Positions 33,836 to 42,168 of a DNA stretch of 64,000 nucleotides are shown one piece after another. Numbering within the stretch: the first letter of the stretch is position 1; each line of letters begins with the position of its first letter. Both the position numbers and the translations under genes were made by a program. The stretch lies in the NCBI RefSeq assembly GCF_003254585.1, contig NZ_QJGZ01000034.1, forward strand, positions 178,902 through 242,901. Reading direction: 5' to 3'. The notes beneath the pieces were generated by a model, which saw only the letters and a list, made by a program, of their open reading frames with translations, was not told where the DNA came from and searched no databases. Source of the stretch: Flavobacterium sharifuzzamanii (GTDB lineage: Bacteria; Bacteroidota; Bacteroidia; Flavobacteriales; Flavobacteriaceae).

Positions 33836-34657
33836 ATGACAGAATTCTGGGAACTATATAAATATGGCCAGTGGGAAGTACCTTTTCTTACTTTCTCCAT
33901 TTATCTGTTCGTAGCGGCTTCAGTTATTCTATATCTTATTATTGTTGCCAGCAGAAACGGTAAAATCAAAAGAGAACGTCTTAGCAAAGAATACAGTTCT
34001 ATAATAGATAAAATAATGTCAGCTGTTATTTTTCAAGATATTTCTTTTTCCGAAGTAAAAAAAGACAAAAATTTTTTAGTCCTTTTTGATACTTCTTTCT
34101 TTAGAGAAGTTTTGACCGAATCACTTATCAATCTGCACAAAAATTATGAAGGTGTTTATGCTCAAAAACTAGAGCAGTTTTATAAAGATTCTGGATTGAT
34201 AAAAGATTCATTTAAAAAACTCAAAAGCCTAAAATGGGAAGTAAAGTGTAAAGGAATTACCGAATTGGCAGAATTTAATATTAAAGAAGCATTCGATCAG
34301 ATTATTGTTTATTCTAAAGCCAGAAAAAAAACATTAAAGATTGTAGCCTTAAATGCGGCTATTAAACTTGAAGGAACGGAGAGTGTAAACTATTTGGTTG
34401 AACATTCAGATCCTATTGATGATTGGATGCAGCTGAATATTATTGGCGCTTTCAAAAAACATGATATTGGCGATACAGTTGGAATTGAACATTTATTAGA
34501 ATCGCAAAATACGACAGTAGTGGCACTTGGTTTAAAATTGATAAAAGAACTTAAACTAACACAGAAGCTTCCTCATGTTGTTCATTTGGCAGAGAATACT
34601 TCGAACACTGTAATTAAATACAAAGCACAGAGTCTTTTGCAGGCATTAACAGTATAA
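33836..34657 (+). CDS. HEAT-repeat protein with N-terminal membrane anchor
   Basis: A 273-residue protein. One transmembrane helix (FSIYLFVAASVILYLIIVAS, about 19-39) is followed by a basic cytosolic segment (KIKRERLSKEY) and an all-helical domain. From about residue 135 the helices form HEAT-like repeats: LKSLKWEVKCKGITELAEFN, KTLKIVALNAAIKLEGTESV, QLNIIGAFKKHDIGDT, TTVVALGLKLIKELKL, NTVIKYKAQSLLQALTV. It lies 1 nt after the YaiO-type gene and 11 nt before the GT2 gene, so it belongs to the same complex or pathway. No such protein is part of the known Pga, Bcs or Alg machines as far as I know. I infer a cytosolic docking or control subunit, perhaps reading the phosphorylated receiver. Confidence 0.78.
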   Translation: MTEFWELYKYGQWEVPFLTFSIYLFVAASVILYLIIVASRNGKIKRERLSKEYSSIIDKIMSAVIFQDISFSEVKKDKNFLVLFDTSFFREVLTESLINLHKNYEGVYAQKLEQFYKDSGLIKDSFKKLKSLKWEVKCKGITELAEFNIKEAFDQIIVYSKARKKTLKIVALNAAIKLEGTESVNYLVEHSDPIDDWMQLNIIGAFKKHDIGDTVGIEHLLESQNTTVVALGLKLIKELKLTQKLPHVVHLAENTSNTVIKYKAQSLLQALTV

Positions 34658-34668
34658 TTGAACAAGAA

Positions 34669-36099
34669 ATGACTTTTTTTAATACTGAAATAACGTGGTT
34701 TTTGGATGTATATATACTCCTTATTCTTGGTTACGCCATACTAATCATGTCTTCTTATTTAGCATTGGCTTATATTTCTACAAAAGAGCTTAGAAGATAT
34801 CTGAAAAGAAACAGTTTTGTCGATTACTATGTGCTGTTGACTAGCGAGTTTGCTCCAAAACTTTCGCTTATTGCGCCCGCATATAATGAAGGCCTTACGA
34901 TTGAAGAAAATGTAAAATCATTGCTTTCGCTGAATTACAACAATTATCAGGTTATTGTAGTCAATGACGGAAGCAAAGACAATTCGATGGAAATCTTAAC
35001 CAAAACCTACGATTTGGTTTTGACCGATTTGGAATTCCATCCAAAAATTGAAACCAAAAAAATTAGAGGAATTTACACTTCAAGAAATGCAGCTTTTAAA
35101 AAACTGATTGTAGTCGACAAAGAAAATGGAGGAAAAGCAGATGCCTTAAATGTCGGACTCAATATTGCCCAAAATCCGTATGTGGTTTGCATTGATGTCG
35201 ATTGTATCTTAGATAAAGATTCGCTTTTAAAGCTCGCAAAACCATTTTTAGAATCGTACGGAAAACGTATTATTGCAACTGGTGGAGTAGTGCGAATTGC
35301 GAACCAATGTATAATAAAAAACGGACGTTTGGTCGAAGTAAATGTTCCAGATGTGATGCTATCGAGAATTCAGGTTTTAGAATATCTAAGAGCCTTTCTT
35401 TTAGGTCGAATGGCTTGGGGAAAACTGGACGGATTATTGCTTATTAGCGGTGCTTTTGGTGCTTTTGACAAAGAAATTGCCATACTTTCTGGAGGTTACA
35501 GCACCAAAACGGTTGGAGAAGATATGGAACTTATTGTAAGGATGCGCCGTTATATGCTGGATAATAAACTACCATATTCGGTAAGTTATATTCCAGATCC
35601 GCTTTGCTGGACAGAAGCGCCTGAAGATTTTAAAATATTCAAAAAACAGCGTTCCCGCTGGATGAGAGGAACAATAGAAACTTTAAGCATTCACCGCAGA
35701 ATGTTTTTAAACCCGAAATATAAATTACTCGGTATGCTAAGCGTTCCATATTGGACTTTGTTTGAATTCTTGGCTCCTGGAATAGAATTTATTGGTCTAA
35801 TAATAACTGCTGTATTTATACTATTTGGTCTGCTAAACTGGCATTTTTTCTTTTTACTGCTGCTTTTTGTGTATACCTTTGCAGTGTTCTTTTCGGTAAT
35901 TGCTTTGTACAGCGAAGAAAAAACGTACCATAAATATCCCAAACAAGCCGATTTTTTCAAATTGCTGATGGCTGCTTTTATAGAACCATTTTACTTTCAT
36001 CCGCTTACGGTTTATGCGGCGTTAGTTGGTTATAAAGAAAAAATTATGGGAACTAAAGGTTGGGGCGAAATGACCAGAAAAGGATTTACCAAGAAATAA
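34669..36099 (+). CDS. Processive-type glycosyltransferase family 2 (PgaC/BcsA-like)
   Basis: A 476-residue membrane synthase. A transmembrane helix at about 10-35 precedes the GT-A domain: SLIAPAYNEG at 66-75, VVNDGSKDNS (UDP binding), IDVDC with Asp176 and Asp178, VGED with catalytic-base Asp285, and QRSRW at 327-331, the Q(Q/R)xRW motif of processive beta-glycosyltransferases that holds the acceptor. Three to four C-terminal transmembrane helices follow (about 365-455). This order is typical of PgaC/HasA/BcsA-type synthases that polymerise and extrude a polysaccharide. It has no PilZ domain, so control by c-di-GMP would have to be indirect. The product sugar cannot be read from sequence. 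No deacetylase or PgaB-like gene is nearby. Confidence 0.88.
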   Translation: MTFFNTEITWFLDVYILLILGYAILIMSSYLALAYISTKELRRYLKRNSFVDYYVLLTSEFAPKLSLIAPAYNEGLTIEENVKSLLSLNYNNYQVIVVNDGSKDNSMEILTKTYDLVLTDLEFHPKIETKKIRGIYTSRNAAFKKLIVVDKENGGKADALNVGLNIAQNPYVVCIDVDCILDKDSLLKLAKPFLESYGKRIIATGGVVRIANQCIIKNGRLVEVNVPDVMLSRIQVLEYLRAFLLGRMAWGKLDGLLLISGAFGAFDKEIAILSGGYSTKTVGEDMELIVRMRRYMLDNKLPYSVSYIPDPLCWTEAPEDFKIFKKQRSRWMRGTIETLSIHRRMFLNPKYKLLGMLSVPYWTLFEFLAPGIEFIGLIITAVFILFGLLNWHFFFLLLLFVYTFAVFFSVIALYSEEKTYHKYPKQADFFKLLMAAFIEPFYFHPLTVYAALVGYKEKIMGTKGWGEMTRKGFTKK

Positions 36100-36734
36100 T
36101 GAAGATGACAAAGAAGATTTTAATAGTAGATGATCATTTGGTAGTGCGAAATGGAGTTGCCATGATTTTGGAACGGCAGTTTGATGATGTTGCCATTTCG
36201 AATGCCGAAAATTTCTTTGAAGCCATTACACTTTTAAAAAATCTTCCTTTTGACTTAGTGATTTTAGATATTAATATTCCAGGCGGGAAAAATACCGATA
36301 TGATAACCGATATCAGAGCGATTCAACCCGATGTCAAAATATTGGTTTTCTCTGCTCATGAAGAAGAACAATTTGCTTTAAAATATCTTTCGTCTGGCGC
36401 TAATGGGTATGTCGACAAACTCTGCAGCGAAGAAAAAATCATGTTTGCCATTACTTCAATTTTTGAGTCAGGAACCTATATTTCTTCTGAACTGGTGAGT
36501 AAATTGGTGAATATTCAGACCGGCAAAAAAACTTTAAATCCGTTGGAAGGCTTATCCAAAAGAGAACTTCAGATTACAGATTTATTGGTGCAGGGAAATG
36601 GTAATTTAGAAATTTCAAACCAGCTCAACATTCATGTATCTACCGTGAGTACGTATAAAGCAAGAGTCTTTGAAAAACTAAAAGTCAACAATTTGGTAGA
36701 ACTTATCAATTTGTACAAAACTTTTAAAAGCTAG
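36099..36734 (+). CDS. NarL/FixJ-type response regulator
   Basis: About 211 residues from the start at 36099, which overlaps the GT2 stop codon (TAATG); earlier in-frame ATGs lie inside the GT2 gene. The receiver domain has DDH at the acidic pocket, phospho-acceptor Asp57 in LDINIPG, the switch Ser in VFSAHEE and Lys in VDKLCSEE. The LuxR-type HTH has LSKRELQITDLLVQGNGNLE, then the recognition helix HVSTVSTYKARVFEKL. It closes the exopolysaccharide-type operon and converges on the propeller sensor kinase gene, sharing bases in the two stop codons. It could be phosphorylated by either kinase. Its likely targets include this operon. Confidence 0.9.
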   Translation: MKMTKKILIVDDHLVVRNGVAMILERQFDDVAISNAENFFEAITLLKNLPFDLVILDINIPGGKNTDMITDIRAIQPDVKILVFSAHEEEQFALKYLSSGANGYVDKLCSEEKIMFAITSIFESGTYISSELVSKLVNIQTGKKTLNPLEGLSKRELQITDLLVQGNGNLEISNQLNIHVSTVSTYKARVFEKLKVNNLVELINLYKTFKS

Positions 36735-39700
36735 TTGTACTCAACCATAATTTCTATTGTAGTTCCTTTATCAATATCGCTAATAATGTTGATGTTTCCT
36801 TCAATTAGAATAAGAAGTTCAATAATCATGTGAAGTCCGAGATGATAATTTTTTGAAATCGGATTTTTATAAAAATTGTGATAATAATCAATGAGTTCTT
36901 TGCTCATTCCTTTGCCATTATCAATAATTTTTAAGGTTAGAATGTTATTTTGAGTAGTGCATAATAATGCAATTCTTCCATTTTTGGTGTTTTTTATAGC
37001 ATTATCAATCAGATTATGAATAATGATCGAAAGCGCTTTCTTGTTTGTTTTTACAAATAAAGCCTTCGGTACATTATTGATAATGGTATTGTTTTCTGCT
37101 TCTGCAATTTTTTCAAAAATCTGAATACTTTCTTCGATTAGTTTATGTAAAGAATAGCATTCATCTTCCAGTTTTTTTCCTTCAATAAAAATAGAGGAGT
37201 ATTTGATAAGATTTTCAACATACTCATACAGTTGAGAAGTTGATGTTTGTAAAGTTCCCAATTGCTGTTTGAGTTTTGGGTCTTCCTGTATAGTGCTGTT
37301 TTCAAAAAGATGTTTTATAGAAGAAGACAAGAATTTCAGCGGACTTTTTATATCATGGCTCATGCTTTTAACCAACATTTCGTGCTGTTTAATTTCTTGT
37401 TTTAAATTGTTTTCTGCCTTTTCAAGTTTTTTTACTGTAGAAGCTAATTTTTTTGTCTTTTTTGCAATGACTTCTTCCAGTTGCATTCTTTTCATTCTTT
37501 GATAATACAATCGTATGTACCAAAGTGAAATTACAAAACCAGCCGTAAGAAAACAGCAAAGAATGGCAAACCAAATGGTCTGGTAGAATTTTGCTGGGAC
37601 AACAAGAACTACAGTTTTGTAGGCATAATTGGCATCAAAACCAGTAAGGCTCCTAAAGGTGAGGTTGTAAGTTCCTGGTGGCAACGTAGTAAAAGATATC
37701 GATTTATCGGCTCTTAATCTTTCCCAATGGTCACTGCCAATTTTGTCCATTTTTGCTTCAATAGTTAGGTTTTTAGGATTGCCATAATAAGGATAAGAAA
37801 CCAAAAAACTGACTCTTTGAAAGTTGTTTTCTAAGACAATAGTATCTTTTGGGGCAATTGTTTTTTGGTCTAAAATTACTTTGTCAATAAAAAGATCTTT
37901 GCTGGGCAATAAAGGAGAGACTTTATCTGGATTAAAAAATACAATGCCATTCATGGACGGAAAAGCAATATTGTTATTTTTAAGAAGATTACCGCAAGGC
38001 TGGCATCCGCCATTAAATTCGTTGATCAGGAAACCATTTGATTTATTGTATTGATGATAGTATATAACCGTATTTTTATTTTTAGAATACTTAATAAGCA
38101 CCTTTCTTGAAACCTGAAAAAGCCCTTTGTTGGTTGATATCCAGAAAAAGCCATTTTTGTCCTCTATGATACAGTGCGCAGCATTAAGAGAATACTCGTC
38201 ATCTGTTGGGAAAGAATGCAAGACATGATCAGAGTACAGATAAAAACCTTTTTCGTACGTGGTCAGCCACACTTTTTGCTGGCTGTCGATAAAAATACTT
38301 CTAATATTTAGGTTTTCAGTATTTTTTTCAAAATGTATTTTTTGAGTCTTTAAATCATATTGAAATAAGCCTTGATCTCCTCCCAAATAAAGAGTATTTT
38401 TAAGCTGAACAATATAATTAATGTTCTTTTTGAAGACAGCTTTTAGTGTTACCGTTCCGTTTTTTATAACGTACAATTTGGGTTTGTGAAATTCATCTGT
38501 CCCCATAGAAACCCAGATAGTATTGCTATTATCTTTGAATATTGTTTTCGGATTTTGATTAAAATGATAAGTGAGATGTTTTTTGTAGCCCGATTTTTTT
38601 AGATAGCAAAGCACATTTAGGTTTCGGCTGATCCAGATATTTTTGTCATCATCAAGAGCAATATTTAGCTTTTCTTCCAAAAAAACACTTTTAGGAAAAG
38701 GAATACTGTCAATAACCTTTTTGTCATTAATAATCAACCCTTCAGAAGTAATAATTGTACTGTCGCTGAAAGCTTGTGCGGCATAATAGACTTCGGCTCC
38801 TTTTGTGTTTTTGGTTATAGATGTAAAAGCAGGAAAGGAAATAATGCATAATCCATTTGTACTGCTTCCTAAATACAGCTTTTTATTTTTCTGATCGAAA
38901 TAAACCGAAATAATATTGCTGGTTTCAAAATCGCTGTATTCTACAATTAATTCGGCTCTTAATTCGCCATTTTGATTTTTTAACTGATATATTTTATTTT
39001 TTGCAGATAGAAAAATCTGCTCAGTAGTAATATTCCAAAACAGCTTACGATTATTTATTGATGCTGATATATTCAGCTTTCCCGACGATTTACCTTTTTG
39101 TGAAAAACAATGATATTCACCATTGTCAGCGAGGTAAAAGAGAGAATCATTCAGCGCAAAGAAATTAAAAACATTATCGTTTTTAAAAGCTGTTTTAAAA
39201 ATGCTTTTTAGTTTCGAATCGCATAATTCAACCTTCTCATTGTCTACAAAAAATATATTTCCAGTAGATAATTTAATGTGATAAGGTTCATGCTTATCTA
39301 TTGTTTTGTTTGAAGGAAGTCCATCGTGGAAAAAGTAACGTCTTCCGTTTCGTTCTAAACTGGTTTTTGGAGCATTTTTTTTGAGTATCTGAACTTTAGC
39401 ATTTCTAATAAAGACAAGTTCTTTTTTGCTTTCATTATAACTTGTAAGGCTATCTTTTTCTATACTTCCGAAAATATCAGTAAAACGATTATGTTCAAGT
39501 GAAGTGTTTGAAGAATTGAAAACAAGAAAATTGTTTCCGTCATAACGCACAATTCCATTTTCAGTCGTCATCCATATAAAGTGGTGTTTTCCCTGAACGA
39601 TTGCCTTTATGCTATTCTGCTGTAGCTCGTTATTATCCGCAGTATACCATCTGGCCTTGTAGTTTTGTTGGCAGACCATTTTGGTTGTCATGAGCAACAG

Positions 39701-39748
39701 CAAAAAACAACAATAACTAAAAGAAACAAAAGCCGTCATTTTAGACAT
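36731..39748 (-). CDS. Large periplasmic-propeller sensor histidine kinase (Reg_prop/Y_Y_Y type)
   Basis: About 1005 residues from 39748 (MSKMTAFVSFSY; MTAF at 39739 is equally possible). An upstream in-frame ATG at 39841 would run through the palindromic promoter region. After a signal peptide, two propellers of Reg_prop blades follow (HHFIWMTTENGIVRYDGNNF, QKVWLTTYEKGFYLYSDHVL, NGFFWISTNKGLFQVSRK). Then come a Y_Y_Y domain (LPPGTYNLTFRSLTGFDANY), one transmembrane helix (IWFAILCCFLTAGFVISLWY), a coiled coil, HisKA (KSMSHDIKSPLKFLSSSIKH, His829 counting from 39841) and HATPase_c with DNGKGMSKELIDYY. It lacks the receiver and AraC domains of Bacteroides hybrid systems, so it needs a separate regulator. 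The adjacent NarL-type protein is the obvious candidate. In this family the propellers often sense oligosaccharides. Confidence 0.9.
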   Translation of the reverse strand: MSKMTAFVSFSYCCFLLLLMTTKMVCQQNYKARWYTADNNELQQNSIKAIVQGKHHFIWMTTENGIVRYDGNNFLVFNSSNTSLEHNRFTDIFGSIEKDSLTSYNESKKELVFIRNAKVQILKKNAPKTSLERNGRRYFFHDGLPSNKTIDKHEPYHIKLSTGNIFFVDNEKVELCDSKLKSIFKTAFKNDNVFNFFALNDSLFYLADNGEYHCFSQKGKSSGKLNISASINNRKLFWNITTEQIFLSAKNKIYQLKNQNGELRAELIVEYSDFETSNIISVYFDQKNKKLYLGSSTNGLCIISFPAFTSITKNTKGAEVYYAAQAFSDSTIITSEGLIINDKKVIDSIPFPKSVFLEEKLNIALDDDKNIWISRNLNVLCYLKKSGYKKHLTYHFNQNPKTIFKDNSNTIWVSMGTDEFHKPKLYVIKNGTVTLKAVFKKNINYIVQLKNTLYLGGDQGLFQYDLKTQKIHFEKNTENLNIRSIFIDSQQKVWLTTYEKGFYLYSDHVLHSFPTDDEYSLNAAHCIIEDKNGFFWISTNKGLFQVSRKVLIKYSKNKNTVIYYHQYNKSNGFLINEFNGGCQPCGNLLKNNNIAFPSMNGIVFFNPDKVSPLLPSKDLFIDKVILDQKTIAPKDTIVLENNFQRVSFLVSYPYYGNPKNLTIEAKMDKIGSDHWERLRADKSISFTTLPPGTYNLTFRSLTGFDANYAYKTVVLVVPAKFYQTIWFAILCCFLTAGFVISLWYIRLYYQRMKRMQLEEVIAKKTKKLASTVKKLEKAENNLKQEIKQHEMLVKSMSHDIKSPLKFLSSSIKHLFENSTIQEDPKLKQQLGTLQTSTSQLYEYVENLIKYSSIFIEGKKLEDECYSLHKLIEESIQIFEKIAEAENNTIINNVPKALFVKTNKKALSIIIHNLIDNAIKNTKNGRIALLCTTQNNILTLKIIDNGKGMSKELIDYYHNFYKNPISKNYHLGLHMIIELLILIEGNINIISDIDKGTTIEIMVEYN

Positions 39749-39766
39749 CTGACCAATTTTATACTG

Positions 39767-39880
39767 CAAACTTATAAAACATAAATCAGAAATTGCCGTT
39801 TGTAGTTTTAAATCTACAACGTTGTAGATGTATTGGTACATCTAGAATAGGCTCTGTAAGGGTTTGTAGCGCTATATTTG
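39767..39880. promoter_or_regulatory. Divergent promoter region with two overlapping dyads
   Basis: ATCTACAACGTTGTAGAT (39812-39829) is a perfect 18-bp palindrome. AGATGTA-TTGG-TACATCT (39826-39843) overlaps its right end. TATATTTG (39873-39880, +) is a -7 box for the NADP-binding protein gene, and CAAACTTA (39767-39774, i.e. TAAGTTTG on the minus strand) is one for the kinase gene. The dyads lie between the two divergent start sites and are candidate operators. Confidence 0.55.
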
Positions 39881-39911
39881 TTTAAAAGGTAAACAACAAA
39901 GTTCAAAACAG

Positions 39912-40466
39912 ATGAGGATAGGAGTAATTGGTTTATGCGGTTTTACAATGGATTTTGTGAATAAGGCAGTTGACGCTGGACATCAGGTATTATTAAGTTC
40001 TACACGCGAAAATCGCCAGTTTCAAGATTTGGAAATGAAATTGGGGGAAAACGTGAAATTGGTAACCAGAAGAGAAGCTGCAGAAGCCAATATTTTGATA
40101 CTTTTTATTCCGCGTGAAGATGTCGGTATGTTCTTAACAGATTTGCCAGACATGGACGAAAAAATATTGATTCATGCTAGCAATCCTATTTTTAGTTTAG
40201 AATGCTTAAGACCAAATTCAAAAGCATCTTGTGAAATCATTGCTTCGCTTTTGCCAGAAGCCCATATGATAAAGGTGCTAAATATTGTTAACCCAAACGT
40301 GCTTACATTATTAAACCAAAAGCATAAGGAAAAAGAAGTATTTTATGTGGGAGGTAATGAACAGGCAAAAAATAAAGCAAAGGCATTTTTTAAAAGTTTA
40401 AATCTTGATGGAGTAGATTTTGAAGAATTGTACCAACTTCCAGTGCATTCTTGTTTCATGAATTAG
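39912..40466 (+). CDS. Small NADP-binding protein, F420H2:NADP oxidoreductase-like fold
   Basis: A 184-residue protein with an N-terminal Rossmann motif (GVIGLCG, residues 4-10) and SSTREN near 29-34, where related enzymes bind the NADP 2'-phosphate (SxR). AANILILFIPREDV is the third strand. It corresponds to the compact NADP-binding domain of F420-dependent NADP reductase-like proteins and of YrpG-like oxidoreductases, without a large substrate domain. Flavobacteria are not known to make F420, so another hydride carrier is expected. It is a single gene with its own terminator, divergent from the sensor kinase; a functional link is unproven. Confidence 0.75.
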   Translation: MRIGVIGLCGFTMDFVNKAVDAGHQVLLSSTRENRQFQDLEMKLGENVKLVTRREAAEANILILFIPREDVGMFLTDLPDMDEKILIHASNPIFSLECLRPNSKASCEIIASLLPEAHMIKVLNIVNPNVLTLLNQKHKEKEVFYVGGNEQAKNKAKAFFKSLNLDGVDFEELYQLPVHSCFMN

Positions 40467-40515
40467 AAAATATATTACGAAACCAGCTTTGAATAATTAG
40501 AATTGTTCAATTCTA

Positions 40516-40556
40516 AATGTTCCCAGAAAAGCTAACTTTCTGGGACATTTTTTTTG
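40516..40556 (+). terminator. Terminator of the NADP-binding protein gene
   Basis: AATGTTCCCAGAAA (40516-40529) pairs with TTTCTGGGACATT (40537-40549) with one bulge and is followed by a long T-run. Confidence 0.85.
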
Positions 40557-40597
40557 TTTAAATTGCACAATAGATGGCTTTGCGTTAATTTAGTAAT

Positions 40598-41410
40598 ATG
40601 AAAATCGAACTGAAACAATCTTCTTTTCTTGGAAAGGAAATCAACGAACCGTATTACAACATTCTGATGTTTGATGGAGAAGCTTCATTTTCTGTCGATT
40701 TAACCGATTACGAATGCAAAGGAAAAAGTCTTTTGTTTTTAACACCATATCAGTTATTGCAATGGAAAAGTTCAACAGCATCTTTCATAAATAGTATTAG
40801 TTTTCACGGAGATTTTTACTGCATCGAATACCATAAAAAAGAAGTGGCTTGCAACGGAATTTTATTCAATGATATCTATAGCGAACCTTTTGTAACGGTT
40901 TCCGATTTTATTTACGAGGAAATCACGAGCATTATGGAAAGAATGAAAAAGGTGGAAGACTCTGAGCTGGATTATGATAATTCAATTCTAAAATCCTATT
41001 TGCAAGTTATTCTCGCCTTGAGCAGTAAAGAAAAACAGCTCAAAATGTCACCACAGATTCAGGAATCTATTGGAAATGCTGATATTTTGAAGTTTCAGCA
41101 TTTGTTGGATTCTCATTTTTTAGAGGCAAAAGAAGTCGCTTTTTATGCCTCAAAATACAACTTGAGTGTGAATACTTTCAGTAAAAGAATCAAAAAACAT
41201 TTCGGAAAATCGCCTTCTCAGCTTATTCAAGATCGTATTGTTTTGGAAGCTAAGAAATTGCTGCATTTGACAACCAAAACCATAAAAGAAATCGCAGACG
41301 ATCTTAATTTTGAAGATGAATTTTATTTCAGTCGCTATTTCAAGAAAAGCGTAGGTATTTCGCCAAAAGAATTCCGAAAAGAAGTTGGTATTTCTATCGT
41401 GGCAAAATAG
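40598..41410 (+). CDS. AraC-family transcriptional regulator
   Basis: A 270-residue protein. The N-terminal half is a cupin-like sensing domain (NILMFDGEASFSVDL, GKSLLFLTPYQLLQW). The C-terminal AraC domain (about 170-265) has YASKYNLSVNTFSKRIKKHF as first HTH and IKEIADDLNFEDEFYFSRYF, KKSVGISPKEFR as the second with the conserved signature. It sits 79 bp upstream of a DUF417 membrane-protein gene in the same direction. AraC regulators and DUF417/RclC proteins are likewise paired in the E. coli rcl reactive-chlorine system, but the cysteine-based sensing of RclR cannot be claimed here. Likely an activator of that neighbour. Confidence 0.88.
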   Translation: MKIELKQSSFLGKEINEPYYNILMFDGEASFSVDLTDYECKGKSLLFLTPYQLLQWKSSTASFINSISFHGDFYCIEYHKKEVACNGILFNDIYSEPFVTVSDFIYEEITSIMERMKKVEDSELDYDNSILKSYLQVILALSSKEKQLKMSPQIQESIGNADILKFQHLLDSHFLEAKEVAFYASKYNLSVNTFSKRIKKHFGKSPSQLIQDRIVLEAKKLLHLTTKTIKEIADDLNFEDEFYFSRYFKKSVGISPKEFRKEVGISIVAK

Positions 41411-41457
41411 TCCATGAAAACTCCTTTACGTCCATTTTTATCCAGATAAGCATAAAG

Positions 41458-41465
41458 TAATTTTG
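41458..41465 (+). promoter_or_regulatory. -7 promoter box of the DUF417 gene
   Basis: TAATTTTG matches TAnnTTTG, 24 bp before the start codon at 41490. No good -33 TTG lies at the usual distance, as expected for a promoter that needs an activator such as the adjacent AraC protein. Confidence 0.45.
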
Positions 41466-41489
41466 GTATGTATTTAAAACATAATCAAA

Positions 41490-42101
41490 ATGGAAAAATT
41501 TATACGATTTATTGCGGGTGGACAAAGCAACTTTATTCACTTTTTAAGAATAGCCATATTTATTGTAATGGCGTGGATTGGCGGATTAAAAGCCTTTAAA
41601 TATGAAGCTGATGGAATTGTTCCGCTGGTTGCGAATAGTTCGTTTATGAGTTTCTTTTATAAAGATGCTAATAAACAAGTCGTAAATGATGAAGGTAAAA
41701 CAGTAAAAGCTTACACGCTTTACAAAAATGTTGAAGGCAAAACTGTTGAGAAAAACATCAAATGGCACGAAGCCAACGGAACTTATATTTTTTCTTACGG
41801 ATTAGGAACTGTTATTGTGACAATTGGTTTGTTGGTTCTTTTGGGAATTTGGTTTCCTAAAATCGGTTTTTTGGGTGGACTTCTAACGTTCGGAATGGCG
41901 TTTGTAACCTTATCATTTTTAATCACAACGCCAGAAGTTTACGTTCCGAATTTGGGCGGAGATTTTCCAACACCAGAATTTGGGTTTCCGTATCTTTCTG
42001 TTGGAGGCCGTTTGGTCCTCAAAGACATCATCATGATGAGCGGCGGATTGATCGTAGCTTCATACAATGCCAAGGAAATTTTAAAAAGATTTTATGCTTA
42101 A
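41490..42101 (+). CDS. DUF417 (YkgB/RclC-like) inner-membrane protein
   Basis: A 203-residue membrane protein with four hydrophobic helices: FLRIAIFIVMAWIGGLKAF, YGLGTVIVTIGLLVLLGIWF, GFLGGLLTFGMAFVTLSFLI, and KDIIMMSGGLIVASYNA. The segments WIGGLKAFKYEADGIVPLVANS, SPFMSFFY-like (NSSFMSFFY) and TTPEVYVPNLG..FPYLSVGGRLVLKD are characteristic of the DUF417 family. In E. coli the member RclC belongs to a reactive-chlorine-resistance operon. A soluble loop of about 45 residues between helices 1 and 2 (ANKQVVNDEGKTVKAY) is present. Biochemical role is unknown. It is regulated most likely by the AraC protein upstream and ends at a bidirectional terminator. Confidence 0.88.
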   Translation: MEKFIRFIAGGQSNFIHFLRIAIFIVMAWIGGLKAFKYEADGIVPLVANSSFMSFFYKDANKQVVNDEGKTVKAYTLYKNVEGKTVEKNIKWHEANGTYIFSYGLGTVIVTIGLLVLLGIWFPKIGFLGGLLTFGMAFVTLSFLITTPEVYVPNLGGDFPTPEFGFPYLSVGGRLVLKDIIMMSGGLIVASYNAKEILKRFYA

Positions 42102-42112
42102 TCAAAATAAAA

Positions 42113-42148
42113 AAAAGCTGCGCAAGGGCTCAGACTTGCACAGCTTTT
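42113..42148. terminator. Bidirectional terminator between convergent genes
   Basis: AAAAGCTGCGCAAG (42113-42126) and CTTGCACAGCTTTT (42135-42148) pair with one mismatch. A-runs on the left and T-runs on the right serve both strands. Confidence 0.85.
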
Positions 42149-42168
42149 TACAAAAACTCAAAACTAAC

